NCBI RefSeq assembly: GCF_001898575.1
Contig: NZ_MKUD01000025.1
Coordinates: 1,892-65,891 of the forward strand
Source of the DNA: Spirosoma sp. 48-14
GTDB lineage: Bacteria; Bacteroidota; Bacteroidia; Cytophagales; Spirosomataceae
Reading direction: 5' to 3'
DNA: 64,000 nucleotides
Shown here: in pieces, positions 1 to 9,588 of the stretch
Position numbering within the stretch: position 1 is the first letter of the stretch
Layout: each line of letters opens with the position of its first letter
Translations under genes and position numbers: made by a program
Notes under the pieces: model-generated
Seen by the model: the letters and a program-made list of their open reading frames with translations, nothing else
What the model was told of the DNA's origin: nothing
Database searches by the model: none

Positions 1-1089
1 ATAAGCGGCCCCCGCATCGGTGAGTGTGTTGCCCCCTGACGCACCTTCTTCCCGACTAGCCGCCACCACAATCAGGCTCCCACTGATGGACACCGACCAG
101 CCAAAAAAATAGTTACCCCCCCGGTCGCTGGGAACCAGTTTTTTGACCTGCCCCCAGTTGTCTGCCCCCCCCTGATTCTGGCTGAACACATAAGCTGAAC
201 CAGCATCCGTGATCGTATTTGTACCCGAAGTATTTTCGTCTTCCCGATAAGCACCCACTACAATAAGGCTCCCACTGATAGACACCGAATTACCAAAAAG
301 ATCCCCAGCACCCCGGTCGCTGGCCACCAGCTTTTTAACTTGCCCCCAGTTATCCGTACCACCCTGATTCCGGCTGAACACATAGGCAGAACCCGCGTCG
401 GTGACCGTATTCGTACCCGATGCATCTTCATCTTCCTGGTAGGCACCCACTACAATCAAGTTCCCGCTGATAGCCACCGAAAGGCCAAAAAGATCCTCAG
501 CCCCCTGATCGTTGGCGACAATCTTTTTAACTTGCCCCCAGTTATCGGCGCCCCCCTGATTCTGACTGAACACATAGGCCGAACCCGCATCCGTGATCGT
601 GTTACCACCCGAAGCGTCCTGATCGTCCGCATCAGCACCGACCACAATCAGGCCTCCACTGATGGCTACTGAAAAGCCAAATTCATCGCCAGCCGCGCGG
701 TCGCTGGCGACCAGCTTTTTAATCTGGGTCCAGGTGCCGTTCACCCGTTTGAAAACGATGGCTGAGCCCGCATTCTGGAGCGGATTACCGCCTGAAGCAT
801 CCTCTTTATCTCCGTAAGCGCCCACCACCGCATAGTCGCCATCAATGGCGACCGAATAACCAAAATAATCCCTAGCCGTCCGACCAAGTGAGGTAAGCGT
901 GCGTCGGTCCGAAGCTGCTGTTTTGATGATCTGGTTCCAGTCCTGAGCCAGACCCCGGTTCGATAAAAACAGCAAGAACGCCAGGAGGTAGAGCCCTCCC
1001 GGACGGCTACGATTGGCTCGACAGAAGTCAACAATCACAGCCAGAGATTGGCTAAAACGAGTCGTTGATCGGGGGTAGAAATGATACAT
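1..1089 (-). CDS. FG-GAP (beta-propeller) repeat surface protein, 3' end outside window
   Basis: The frame is open from an ATG at 1089 to the window edge (363 codons), so the C-terminus is missing. The N-terminus has a basic stretch and a hydrophobic segment (LYLLAFLLFLSNRGLAQ) that looks like a late signal peptide. The rest is a row of units with motifs such as FGYSVAIDGDYAVVGAY and NWGQVKKLVASDRGAGD, typical of FG-GAP/integrin-alpha-like propeller blades. Such proteins are secreted and often adhesive or sensory. The blades are unusually alike at DNA level. Function beyond 'exported propeller protein' cannot be read here. Confidence 0.8.
   Translation of the reverse strand, partial: MYHFYPRSTTRFSQSLAVIVDFCRANRSRPGGLYLLAFLLFLSNRGLAQDWNQIIKTAASDRRTLTSLGRTARDYFGYSVAIDGDYAVVGAYGDKEDASGGNPLQNAGSAIVFKRVNGTWTQIKKLVASDRAAGDEFGFSVAISGGLIVVGADADDQDASGGNTITDAGSAYVFSQNQGGADNWGQVKKIVANDQGAEDLFGLSVAISGNLIVVGAYQEDEDASGTNTVTDAGSAYVFSRNQGGTDNWGQVKKLVASDRGAGDLFGNSVSISGSLIVVGAYREDENTSGTNTITDAGSAYVFSQNQGGADNWGQVKKLVPSDRGGNYFFGWSVSISGSLIVVAASREEGASGGNTLTDAGAAY
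112..690. repeat. 192-bp tandem repeat inside the FG-GAP gene
   Basis: Near-identical blocks recur with a 192-bp period (64 codons); for example the string gctgaacaca starts near 181 and 373 and again near 565. The repeats encode successive propeller blades and suggest recent unequal expansion. Confidence 0.8.
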
Positions 1090-1215
1090 CGAAGACGAAA
1101 TTCTTGTAAGTAGATAGCCTGTATTGACTACCTCAAAACTCTTGATTATCAGCCCCTGGCTGTTAACCCATTTCAGACATTCTTTTGCTCATTTTGGACA
1201 TCCTCTATAAATACA

Positions 1216-1241
1216 CAAAAAAACAGGCCCCTGACGGGGCC
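1216..1241 (-). terminator. Rho-independent terminator of the hybrid sensor gene
   Basis: Reading the minus strand, a 6-bp GC stem (GGCCCC/GGGGCC, loop GTCA) is followed by TGTTTTTTT. It lies just after the stop codon at 1275. Confidence 0.85.
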
Positions 1242-1274
1242 TTAACGTACTTAATACCATACATCCGTTACGAA

Positions 1275-4200
1275 TCAGGTCTTTTCCTGATCGGCAACGT
1301 AAGCAGATGGCAACACACCAAATTTCTCCTGAAAACTCCGGGTAAAGTAGGACAGGCTTTCAAAGCCTACCTGATAAGCTACCTCGGAAACACTCAACTG
1401 TCCTTCCTGAATTAGTGTAGCAGCCCGTTCCAACCGACAGTTTCGAATAAACTCTACGGCCGTTTGGCCAGTCAGTGCTTTCAGTTTTCGTACCAGTTGG
1501 CGCTGGCTCAGGTTAAGGCGTTCGCTCAGTTGTTCAACATCAAAACTCCGGTCGGTCAACTGGTCCTCAACAATAGCCTGTACACTCTGTAAAAAATTAT
1601 TTTCCTTCCTGATCAGGTCTTCATCGACTCGAACCGGGGCGGGCACCAGTCCCAACCGCTCCTGAAAGTACTGTCCGAGTCGTTCCCGTTGCCGGATCAG
1701 GTTTCGGACCCGTACCTGGATTTCGATCTGGTTAAAAGGCTTGGTCAGGTACTCGTCGGCTCCCAGCTCAAAGCCTTCAATTCGGTCTTCGACGGTAGCC
1801 CTGGCTGTCAGCATCACCACCGGAATATGGCTGGTTGCCATCTGTGATTTCAACGCGCGGCAAAAGCCAAAGCCATCCAGCCGGGGCATCATCAGGTCGC
1901 AGATAACCAGGTCAGGGATCGATGCTGTTGCCATGTCGAGCCCCTGCTGGCCATCAGCTGCTTCCAGGATTTGGTACTCATGCTCAAAAATTCCGCGCAC
2001 ATAGGTACGGATATCCGGGTTGTCGTCAATGATCAACAGAACGGATTCGGGCGCATCTGTCGGCTTCGATCCCCGCATTTTTTTCGCATTCTCTTGTGAA
2101 TCAAACGCCCCTACACGCCCCTCTTCACTAACATTTTCCGTGTCGACTTGTTGGCGTGGCGTAGGTACAGACCTGCCGACCGTATCAGTTGGCAGGCTGG
2201 CATCTGGCAACAGAGCAGCCTCCGTTTCCGAAACAGGCCGTATCGGCAACGCTAGCCTGAACGTGGTGCCTACCCCTTCTGTACTGTCCACTGAAATTGT
2301 ACCGCCCAGCACCTTCACCAGTTCTCTAACCAGTGCTAAGCCGATACCCGTTCCTCCATGCGATCGATTTACGTTACCGTCGACCTGATAGAATCGGTCG
2401 AAAATGCGAGGTAATTTTTGCTGCGCTATACCAATACCCGTATCCTCAATGGAAATAAAAATCCTATCGCTGTGGTGTTTCAACTCCATACGAACACTCC
2501 CACCAGGTGGCGTAAATTTGAAGGCATTTAACAGCACATTGGTCACAATTTTTTCCAGCTTGTCCTGGTCGTACCAGACCCAGTAGTTTTCTATGTCCTG
2601 CCAAAACGCAAACTCGATCTGACGGCTCTCGGCCAGTGATTTAAACGAACTGGCCAACACCCGTAGAAAGGTCGCTACATCGCCCGAAATCAGCTCTGGC
2701 TTTAACTGACCAGCCTCTAGTTTACTGATATCCAGCAACTGATTGATCAGACTCAGTAATCGGTTAGCATTTTGTTTCAGCAATGCAAACCGGGTATCGC
2801 GGCTGAACTCCTTAGCCATCTGTTCGACAGGGCCCACAATCAACGTCAATGGTGTTCGGATTTCGTGGGAAATATTGGTAAAGAACTGGTTTTTTAACGT
2901 ATCCAGTTCGGCCAGTCGACCGGCTTCCTGCTGTTCATACAGTAATCGCTGATGGAGCAGCAGCCGCTGTCGCTGAAAGCGATAAAGCTGCCAGACGGCA
3001 ATGGCCAGTAGAATCGTATACCCGAGATAGGCCCACCAGGTTCGATAGAATGGAGGGTATATCCGAATCGGTAAGGTAACCAGGTCGCTCCAGACCTCCC
3101 CGTCGGTAGAGCCCATCACGTTCAAGGTGTATTTCCCATCCGGTAGCTGGGCATAGTTAGCAAACCGATTGGTACCGGCTTCTACCCAGTCCTGGTCAAT
3201 GCCTTCGAGCCGGTATCGGAAGCGATTTTTACCCACATTGGTATAATCCATAACGGCAAACTCAAACGTCAACAGGTTTTGATCGTGTTTCAGGTTAAGT
3301 TCCCGCGTCAGCTCGATACTTTCTGTTAAAATGGATGTCGGGTCACCTGCCTCTACTTTGTTATTATTCACTTTCAGGCCGGTAATTATCAGCTTCGGTC
3401 GTTGATTAGCCCGGCCAAGCAGCGACGACGGACGAAAGCGGGTTATGCCATTGACCCCACCGAATAGCAACTCACCCGCTGAACTTTTAAAATAGGAACC
3501 GGTATTGAATTCGTCATCCTGCAAGCCATCGGCCTTGGTATAGTTTCGAAAAACAAGAGTTTTGGGATTGAATCGGGATAATCCTTTGTTGGTACTAAGC
3601 CACAGATTTTTACGTTCATCGCTCAAAATACCGTACACCACCCGATTGGGTAACCCCTGTGCTTCGGTAAAATGAGTAAATAGCCCGGTCTGTTTATCAA
3701 GCCTTTCCAGTCCCCCTCCTTTGGTCCCGATCCACAAATACCGATCTGGCTCATTCGGATCGTTGGCCAGACTTAATACGAAGTCATTACTCAGGCTTTG
3801 CCGGTTGGTGATTGAGTTTTTATAATGAGTATAGGTTGGCTTTGTGAGCAGATGCTCAGCTTTAACCAGTCCCTGCTGCATACCGATCCAGAAGGTACCA
3901 TCAGGCTCACGCAGCAACGCGTAGGTGTCTATTTCGTCATGGCTATGAGGCAAATAATTAAAAACCTGAAAAGCTTCAGTTTTTGGGTCAAAGCGAAGCA
4001 GTTTCCCCTTCAAAGCGCCTATCCACAGCTTGCCGTCGGGGTCCTCCAGGGTCTGGTTCACCCAGGAACCAAATTTGATTCCGGTCGGTAACGGATACTT
4101 TCTGAGTAGGTCCCAGTTGCTGGAAAACTTGAATAGGGTTGGCTCCTGGGTTCGGTAATTGGTGTTAGATACCCAGAAAATACCCTGACGGTCCTGCATG

Positions 4201-5429
4201 ATAAAGCTTTGCTTTCGATCGGCTTCGGACAGTCTATTGTCCAGAAAGGGCAACAATCGATTCGATTGCCGATCAATGAGCCCATAAGCATCCTGACTAC
4301 GGCCATACGTGCGGCCCTGCCGATCAATGTAGAGCTGTGATAACGAGATTTGGGGCAGGTATGACTGAAACTGGTTGACGCGTGGATTGAATTTGCGAAG
4401 GCCATAGCCGCTGGTTCCTATCCATAGATTTCCGGTATTATCCGTCATTATCTTTGTAATGGCGTATAAATTTGGCGGAAAGGTCACATAGGCGTTCTGT
4501 TCGGTCAGGCTGTCTTTGCTGAAAAGTGCTTCAGGCGATAAGAGCCAGAGATGACTAACAACCGAAAGGGCAATCGTGTTGGCATCGATCGGTTTAATTT
4601 TTACGCCCTGGCCACTACTGAGCGGAAGGGCAATGGTTTTCTGAACGCCTTTGTACCAGCACTTGAGCTGATGACTCGTACTGATGACCAGAAAATCGTG
4701 TCGGACATCGTAATAAAAATCGAAAATATCGGAGGGCTCGTTCTGAAACAGGTTATATTTTGTGAGTCCTATCGGTTTTTTCCAGTTGAACGTATAAATG
4801 CCGTTGTTGAGCGCTGTCAAGGCTTCACCATTCGGTTTAAAGCTGAAATCCAGATTGAGGCTGTTCGATACCTTACTGGCAAGTTGGAGTGGGGTGAGTT
4901 GAACCTGATCGGTAAAATCGGGCTGGTCAGGGAAGCCCTGCTGAAGAGATGCTGGCAGTGTAATCTTGATGGGCTGGCCTGTTCCGGTACCTACCCAGAT
5001 ATTTCCTTCGGGATCTTCGGCCAATATTTTCACGTCAAAACTGGTACCATTCAGCACTTTTTGATCCCGGATGTCGATATGAAAAAACCGCTGAGTCCGT
5101 TCATCGTAAAGATCAAGGCCTTTATTGAGGGTACCAATCCAGAGCCGATTATGTCGATCCAGCAATAAAGCCGAGCAGACATTATCGGAAATGCTGTAGG
5201 GGTTATAGGGATCATGGGTAAACACGTTAAAATTGTATCCATCGTAGCGATTCAGCCCCTCTTTCGTTGCTATCCAAATAAAGCCATTCCGATCCTGTTT
5301 TATATCAAAAACCATTCCCTGCGAGAGTCCTTCCGAAATGGTTAACTCCTGCCAGCCTTTTTGCTGCGCATGTATAGTATCAGGAAAAATAAACAGAACT
5401 AGTAAGAGGTAAAAAAAGAAGAAACGCAT
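1275..5429 (-). CDS. Hybrid two-component system sensor/regulator (HTCS)
   Basis: One polypeptide of about 1384 residues holds a whole signalling chain. A signal peptide (start chosen at MRFFFFYLLLVLF, 5429, rather than an upstream in-frame ATG at 5507) is followed by about 700 residues of periplasmic Reg_prop propeller repeats (WIATKEGLNRYDG, LWIGT motifs). Then come a Y_Y_Y domain, a membrane segment (WWAYLGYTILLAIAVW), and a HisKA domain with the phospho-His box SHEIRTPLT. A HATPase domain (GGTGIGLALV), a receiver domain with Asp in VICDLMMPRLDG and a C-terminal AraC-type HTH complete it. In Bacteroidota such HTCS proteins sense oligosaccharides and switch on polysaccharide utilisation genes. 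No SusC/D pair is visible nearby, so the regulon is unknown. Confidence 0.95.
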   Translation of the reverse strand: MRFFFFYLLLVLFIFPDTIHAQQKGWQELTISEGLSQGMVFDIKQDRNGFIWIATKEGLNRYDGYNFNVFTHDPYNPYSISDNVCSALLLDRHNRLWIGTLNKGLDLYDERTQRFFHIDIRDQKVLNGTSFDVKILAEDPEGNIWVGTGTGQPIKITLPASLQQGFPDQPDFTDQVQLTPLQLASKVSNSLNLDFSFKPNGEALTALNNGIYTFNWKKPIGLTKYNLFQNEPSDIFDFYYDVRHDFLVISTSHQLKCWYKGVQKTIALPLSSGQGVKIKPIDANTIALSVVSHLWLLSPEALFSKDSLTEQNAYVTFPPNLYAITKIMTDNTGNLWIGTSGYGLRKFNPRVNQFQSYLPQISLSQLYIDRQGRTYGRSQDAYGLIDRQSNRLLPFLDNRLSEADRKQSFIMQDRQGIFWVSNTNYRTQEPTLFKFSSNWDLLRKYPLPTGIKFGSWVNQTLEDPDGKLWIGALKGKLLRFDPKTEAFQVFNYLPHSHDEIDTYALLREPDGTFWIGMQQGLVKAEHLLTKPTYTHYKNSITNRQSLSNDFVLSLANDPNEPDRYLWIGTKGGGLERLDKQTGLFTHFTEAQGLPNRVVYGILSDERKNLWLSTNKGLSRFNPKTLVFRNYTKADGLQDDEFNTGSYFKSSAGELLFGGVNGITRFRPSSLLGRANQRPKLIITGLKVNNNKVEAGDPTSILTESIELTRELNLKHDQNLLTFEFAVMDYTNVGKNRFRYRLEGIDQDWVEAGTNRFANYAQLPDGKYTLNVMGSTDGEVWSDLVTLPIRIYPPFYRTWWAYLGYTILLAIAVWQLYRFQRQRLLLHQRLLYEQQEAGRLAELDTLKNQFFTNISHEIRTPLTLIVGPVEQMAKEFSRDTRFALLKQNANRLLSLINQLLDISKLEAGQLKPELISGDVATFLRVLASSFKSLAESRQIEFAFWQDIENYWVWYDQDKLEKIVTNVLLNAFKFTPPGGSVRMELKHHSDRIFISIEDTGIGIAQQKLPRIFDRFYQVDGNVNRSHGGTGIGLALVRELVKVLGGTISVDSTEGVGTTFRLALPIRPVSETEAALLPDASLPTDTVGRSVPTPRQQVDTENVSEEGRVGAFDSQENAKKMRGSKPTDAPESVLLIIDDNPDIRTYVRGIFEHEYQILEAADGQQGLDMATASIPDLVICDLMMPRLDGFGFCRALKSQMATSHIPVVMLTARATVEDRIEGFELGADEYLTKPFNQIEIQVRVRNLIRQRERLGQYFQERLGLVPAPVRVDEDLIRKENNFLQSVQAIVEDQLTDRSFDVEQLSERLNLSQRQLVRKLKALTGQTAVEFIRNCRLERAATLIQEGQLSVSEVAYQVGFESLSYFTRSFQEKFGVLPSAYVADQEKT

Positions 5430-5640
5430 ACAAAGCAAATTTCTCCCTAAAGTATAAAACATGCTCATTACTTCAATACTAAAGTATACTCCATGAAATT
5501 TTGCCAATTTGTTGTACTACACACTAACCAATTGGTTTCCAGCATAGTTAAACTTTACCATCAGTTTATATGAACAACATAGAATCGGCCAGGCTAGTTA
5601 GCTTATCTATAAGACAGACAAAGCTATCCGATTACCCATA

Positions 5641-5664
5641 AAAAAAGCCCATTTTCAGGGCTTT
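5641..5664 (-). terminator. Terminator after murF-alr
   Basis: On the minus strand AAAGCCC-TGAAAAT-GGGCTTT is followed by a T run. It sits about 40 bp after the murF-alr stop. Confidence 0.8.
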
Positions 5665-5701
5665 CAAAGGTACTTTGTATAACTAAGGCTGTTCCGTCTG
5701 G

Positions 5702-8227
5702 TTAGTTTCCTTCTTTAAAGAACACCCGCTTGACCCGCTCGCTAATCCCCGTCAGGATTTCGTAGGGAATCGTTTCGATAGACCGGGCGAGGTCGGTAAT
5801 AGGGAGTTCAACACCAAAGATCGTGACCTCGTCGCCTTCGTTTGCCTGCGCCTTCGTTACGTCGATCATGGTCATATCCATACACACATTGCCAACCGTT
5901 GGGCAGCGGGTGCCGTTCACCCACACATCGCCCCTTCCATTGCCAAGCCGTCGGTCAAATCCGTCGGCATAGCCAATGGCAATGGTGGCAATCCGGGCGT
6001 CGTGGTCCAGTACGCCACGGCGGCTATAGCCTACCGATTCACCAGCGCGTACAGTTTTGATCTGGCTGATTACAGACCGCAGCGTACCCACGGTGTGCAA
6101 AGCCGATTGATCGATACCACTCGCTTCAACCCCGTACAGGCCAATTCCCAGCCGAACCATATCCAGCCGATAATCGGGGAAGCGAACAATGCCTGCTGAA
6201 TTGAGCAGATGACGGGTAGGCCGATACCCCAACTCGGCTTCCAGGATGCTTGTCGAGCGTAAAAAGGTTTCGTATTGCTGCTTTGAAAACGAATTGAACT
6301 GGGCATCATCCGACCCTACCAAATGGCTGAATACAGTTGCCACCCGCATAGCCGGATGTTGCCGGATATACTGAGCAACGGTGGGTATCTCCTCCTCCAG
6401 AAACCCAAGTCGGTGCATCCCCGTGTCGATTTTCAGGTGCAGGGAGCCGGGAGCTGGGAGCCGGGCGGGGGCAGTCTTAGACAGTGTATCCTGCTCGCTG
6501 CTCCCGGATCCCGGTTGCACGTTCCTACCCACAAAAGTGCCCCACTCCCGCAACAGACGCATACTGTAGATTTCGGGTTCAAGCTGGTATTCGAGCAAAG
6601 TTGAAAAGGTTTCAGGAGCCGGATTCATGACCATAATGGGCAGGTGTACGCCATGCTGCCGGAGTATCACACCTTCATCGGCATACGCTACGCCGAGGTA
6701 ATCGACCCGGTGAAACTGAAGCAGTTGAGCTACTTCAGCGCTCCCGCTACCATACGCAAACGCCTTGACCATGACCATGATTTTGGTATCGGTCCCTACT
6801 TTTTCACGGTAATAATTCAGGTTGTGTGTTAAGGCATCCAGATTGATTTCAAGTACGGTTCCATGTACTTTTCGCTCCAGTCGGGCTACAATTCGTTCGA
6901 ACGAGAACGGTCTGGCCCCTTTGACCAGTACGGTACTGTCGCGTACGTCGTAAAACGGAAACTGATTCAGAAATGCCTCTGTGTCTGGATAAAACAGGCT
7001 AGTATCAGCAAAAAAGTGAGCGTTTCGGCTAACCACGGGACCAATACCAACAAATTGGGCCACATCGTGTATCTGCATCAGATTCCCGACCAGCGCATAG
7101 AGTTCATCCTCCGGTTGGCCCGACTGCAATACATCCGACAAAATAACCACCCGGCGATCACGTGGATTTTGCTGATTCAGAAAACGAAGGGCCAGTTTCA
7201 GCCCGGCTACGTCGTTGTTGTACGAGTCGTCGATCAGGATGCTGTTATTGATACCCTCTTTCTGCTCCAGCCGCATCGACACGGGCCGGAGCCGATTCAG
7301 GCGGCTTTGTAGTTCATCGGTCGACCAAGGCCGCAACACTAGCATCGTGACCAGACAATGAATCAGGTTTTCGACCGAAGCCGGATCGGTAAACGGCAAT
7401 CTCAGCGAATAGGTCTGCCCATCTTTTGTCAACCGTAACCGATCCGCCTGAACGGCTACCTGACAGACCGCCTTACGACCCGTCAACGACCAGGTAATCA
7501 GCCGCATATCGGGATTAACGGCCTTGAGAAGTAGGTTTATCTCCTCATCAATTTCCGTATAATCGGTCGAATAGATCAGCGTGTCGGCATGGATAAACAG
7601 CCGAAGTTTCTCGGCAATTTTCTGCTTCCGGGTTCGAAATCCTTCGTCGTGCGCGGTTCCGACATTGGTAAAGATGCCAATCGTTGGATGAATAATGGCT
7701 TCCAGCGCTTTCATTTCGTGCGCTTTGGATATCCCCGCTTCAAAAATCCCGAGGGTATGATTGTCGGCCAGCTCATGTACCGACAGAGGGACACCCAGTT
7801 GGGAGTTATAGCTCTTGGGACTTTTGGCAATGACAAACGGCTGATCCGACGCCCCACCTTCGAGCAATTGAGCCAGCCACTCTTTCACGATAGTTTTGCC
7901 GTTGCTGCCCGTTATGCCAATAATGGGTATATGAAACTGCCGTCGATGTTCGGCCGCCAGGGTTTGTAGCGTTTGCAGGCTGCTATCTACCTCCACAAAC
8001 GTCGCATCAGCATATGCGAGCCATTCAGCCCGGCGCTCCGGCGTCAAGGCCGACCGCTCGACGACAAATTGACGAATCCCTTTCCGGTACAATTCACCGA
8101 TGTAATCATGCCCGTTGTGATGTTCACCCTGGATCGCAAAAAACACGGCCTCTTCAGCGTTGCCCGTCACCTGCCGCGAATCGGTCAGCCACTGCTTATT
8201 GGTTAATTGAAATAACTTCGTTTTCAT
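5702..8227 (-). CDS. Bifunctional UDP-MurNAc-tripeptide:D-Ala-D-Ala ligase / alanine racemase
   Basis: About 841 residues. The N-terminal half (to about 455) is MurF-like, with the ATP loop GITGSNGKTIVKEWL, and would add D-Ala-D-Ala to the cytoplasmic peptidoglycan precursor. The C-terminal half is a PLP alanine racemase: the lysine lies in VMVKAFAYGSGS, the second catalytic base is Tyr in SVGYSRRGVL, and CMDMTMIDV is conserved. The start at 8227 (MKTKLFQLTNKQWLTDSRQ) avoids overlap with corA and matches the MurF N-terminus. This fusion is known from Bacteroidota and couples making D-Ala to using it. Residues 335-355 of the racemase half contain a short low-complexity insertion (GSGSSEQDTLSK). 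Confidence 0.95.
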   Translation of the reverse strand: MKTKLFQLTNKQWLTDSRQVTGNAEEAVFFAIQGEHHNGHDYIGELYRKGIRQFVVERSALTPERRAEWLAYADATFVEVDSSLQTLQTLAAEHRRQFHIPIIGITGSNGKTIVKEWLAQLLEGGASDQPFVIAKSPKSYNSQLGVPLSVHELADNHTLGIFEAGISKAHEMKALEAIIHPTIGIFTNVGTAHDEGFRTRKQKIAEKLRLFIHADTLIYSTDYTEIDEEINLLLKAVNPDMRLITWSLTGRKAVCQVAVQADRLRLTKDGQTYSLRLPFTDPASVENLIHCLVTMLVLRPWSTDELQSRLNRLRPVSMRLEQKEGINNSILIDDSYNNDVAGLKLALRFLNQQNPRDRRVVILSDVLQSGQPEDELYALVGNLMQIHDVAQFVGIGPVVSRNAHFFADTSLFYPDTEAFLNQFPFYDVRDSTVLVKGARPFSFERIVARLERKVHGTVLEINLDALTHNLNYYREKVGTDTKIMVMVKAFAYGSGSAEVAQLLQFHRVDYLGVAYADEGVILRQHGVHLPIMVMNPAPETFSTLLEYQLEPEIYSMRLLREWGTFVGRNVQPGSGSSEQDTLSKTAPARLPAPGSLHLKIDTGMHRLGFLEEEIPTVAQYIRQHPAMRVATVFSHLVGSDDAQFNSFSKQQYETFLRSTSILEAELGYRPTRHLLNSAGIVRFPDYRLDMVRLGIGLYGVEASGIDQSALHTVGTLRSVISQIKTVRAGESVGYSRRGVLDHDARIATIAIGYADGFDRRLGNGRGDVWVNGTRCPTVGNVCMDMTMIDVTKAQANEGDEVTIFGVELPITDLARSIETIPYEILTGISERVKRVFFKEGN

Positions 8228-8328
8228 ACTTTTTACTAAATCTCCATCATCCGGCAAAGCCCCATCTGCGCCTGCATTACAACAAATGACGACCGAATAA
8301 CGATCAATGACCTCAAAATGACTACTAC

Positions 8329-9483
8329 CTACATCCAGCCCCGTCGTCGGAAGTAAACGACCATACCGACAGTCACGGCCACCATCACGCCCCATACCAC
8401 AAAATAGCCATTCTTTGTGTGCAGCTCAGGGATGTTCTCAAAATTCATCCCATACACGCCTACGATGAACGTCAGGGGCATAAAAATCGCTGAAAAAATA
8501 GTCAGTGTTTTCATGACCGAGTTCATGCGATTACTGACGATGGAGTAATACACATCCATCATGCCCGAAATCAATTCGCGGTACGAATCCAGGGTTTCAA
8601 TGACCTGGTTCATGTGGTCGGCCAGGTCGCGCAGGTAGGGTACTGTATTATGCTGAATCAGGTCTGACTCTTCCCGCAGCAGGGTGTTTACAATATCACG
8701 TACGGGGTAGATGGTCCTTCGAATAACCGATAGTTCGCGTTTAAGCGTGTATAGAAAAGCCAATGTTTGTTGTGTAACCCGCTCCTGCACAAGCTGCTCC
8801 TCCAATTCGTCCATTTTTTCCCCAATCCGTTCGGTGATCAGGAAGTAATGGTCTACGATAACGTCCATCAGCGCATAAAGCAGGTAATCGGCCCCATTAC
8901 GCCGGGTTTTGCCGGATGAGGCTTTGATCCGGTCGATGACGGGTTCAAAAATATCCCTGGTTCGTTCTTCCTGAAACGAGATCAGGTAGTTTTTGCCGAG
9001 CACCAGACTCACATGTTCGACATCGATTTCCTGCTTTTGCCGACTATGGTGTAACATCTTAAGCGTCACAAATACAACCGGACTTACAGGACTGGCCAGC
9101 TTTACCCCATCGCTGGTTTGCTTATCGCCATTGCCATCACCGTTGGCCGACTGCGCATCGTAGGTGTCAATTTTAGGCTTCTGATCGGTGTTCAGTACAT
9201 CTTCGAGCAACAGGGGATGCAACTGATACTGATGCCCCAACGCAGCCACCACCTTAGGCTCGTGAATGCCGTCAACGTCGATCCAGTTTACATAAGGCGT
9301 TGACAAACCCGGCAGTCGACAGGCGCTCAGCTTGCTGCGCTCATCGATCCGATAGTCAGTAGCATTGTATTCGATCCGCTTGATTTTGGTCGCGTGTTCA
9401 ATGTCAACGCCCACATAGGTAAGCGTTCCCGGTGATGTGCCCAGCAGTTTCTCCGCTGAGCGGTTGCGTCGACGTTTCGACAT
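8329..9483 (-). CDS. corA: CorA-family Mg2+/Co2+ transporter
   Basis: 384 residues. A long cytoplasmic N-terminal domain ends in a helical stalk and two C-terminal membrane helices. The signature YGMNFENIPE sits at the end of the first helix and forms the selectivity filter of the pentameric channel. It would mediate Mg2+ (or Co2+/Ni2+) uptake. A glycine/asparagine/aspartate-rich loop (SANGDGNGDKQTSD) near residue 115 is a lineage-specific insertion. It is co-oriented with murF-alr, about 100 bp upstream. Confidence 0.95.
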   Translation of the reverse strand: MSKRRRNRSAEKLLGTSPGTLTYVGVDIEHATKIKRIEYNATDYRIDERSKLSACRLPGLSTPYVNWIDVDGIHEPKVVAALGHQYQLHPLLLEDVLNTDQKPKIDTYDAQSANGDGNGDKQTSDGVKLASPVSPVVFVTLKMLHHSRQKQEIDVEHVSLVLGKNYLISFQEERTRDIFEPVIDRIKASSGKTRRNGADYLLYALMDVIVDHYFLITERIGEKMDELEEQLVQERVTQQTLAFLYTLKRELSVIRRTIYPVRDIVNTLLREESDLIQHNTVPYLRDLADHMNQVIETLDSYRELISGMMDVYYSIVSNRMNSVMKTLTIFSAIFMPLTFIVGVYGMNFENIPELHTKNGYFVVWGVMVAVTVGMVVYFRRRGWM

Positions 9484-9588
9484 AGATTATTCAGACAGCC
9501 ATCCCAACGGTCAGCTTTATTTTGGTGTCAAAGATAAACCAACTACTCGCAGCGTTGTCAACTGTTCAAAAAATCGTATCTTACCTGT

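Noticed and set aside
4551-5168. Plus-strand open frame of about 205 codons
   Set aside because: Antisense to the sensor gene; no start context, no family.
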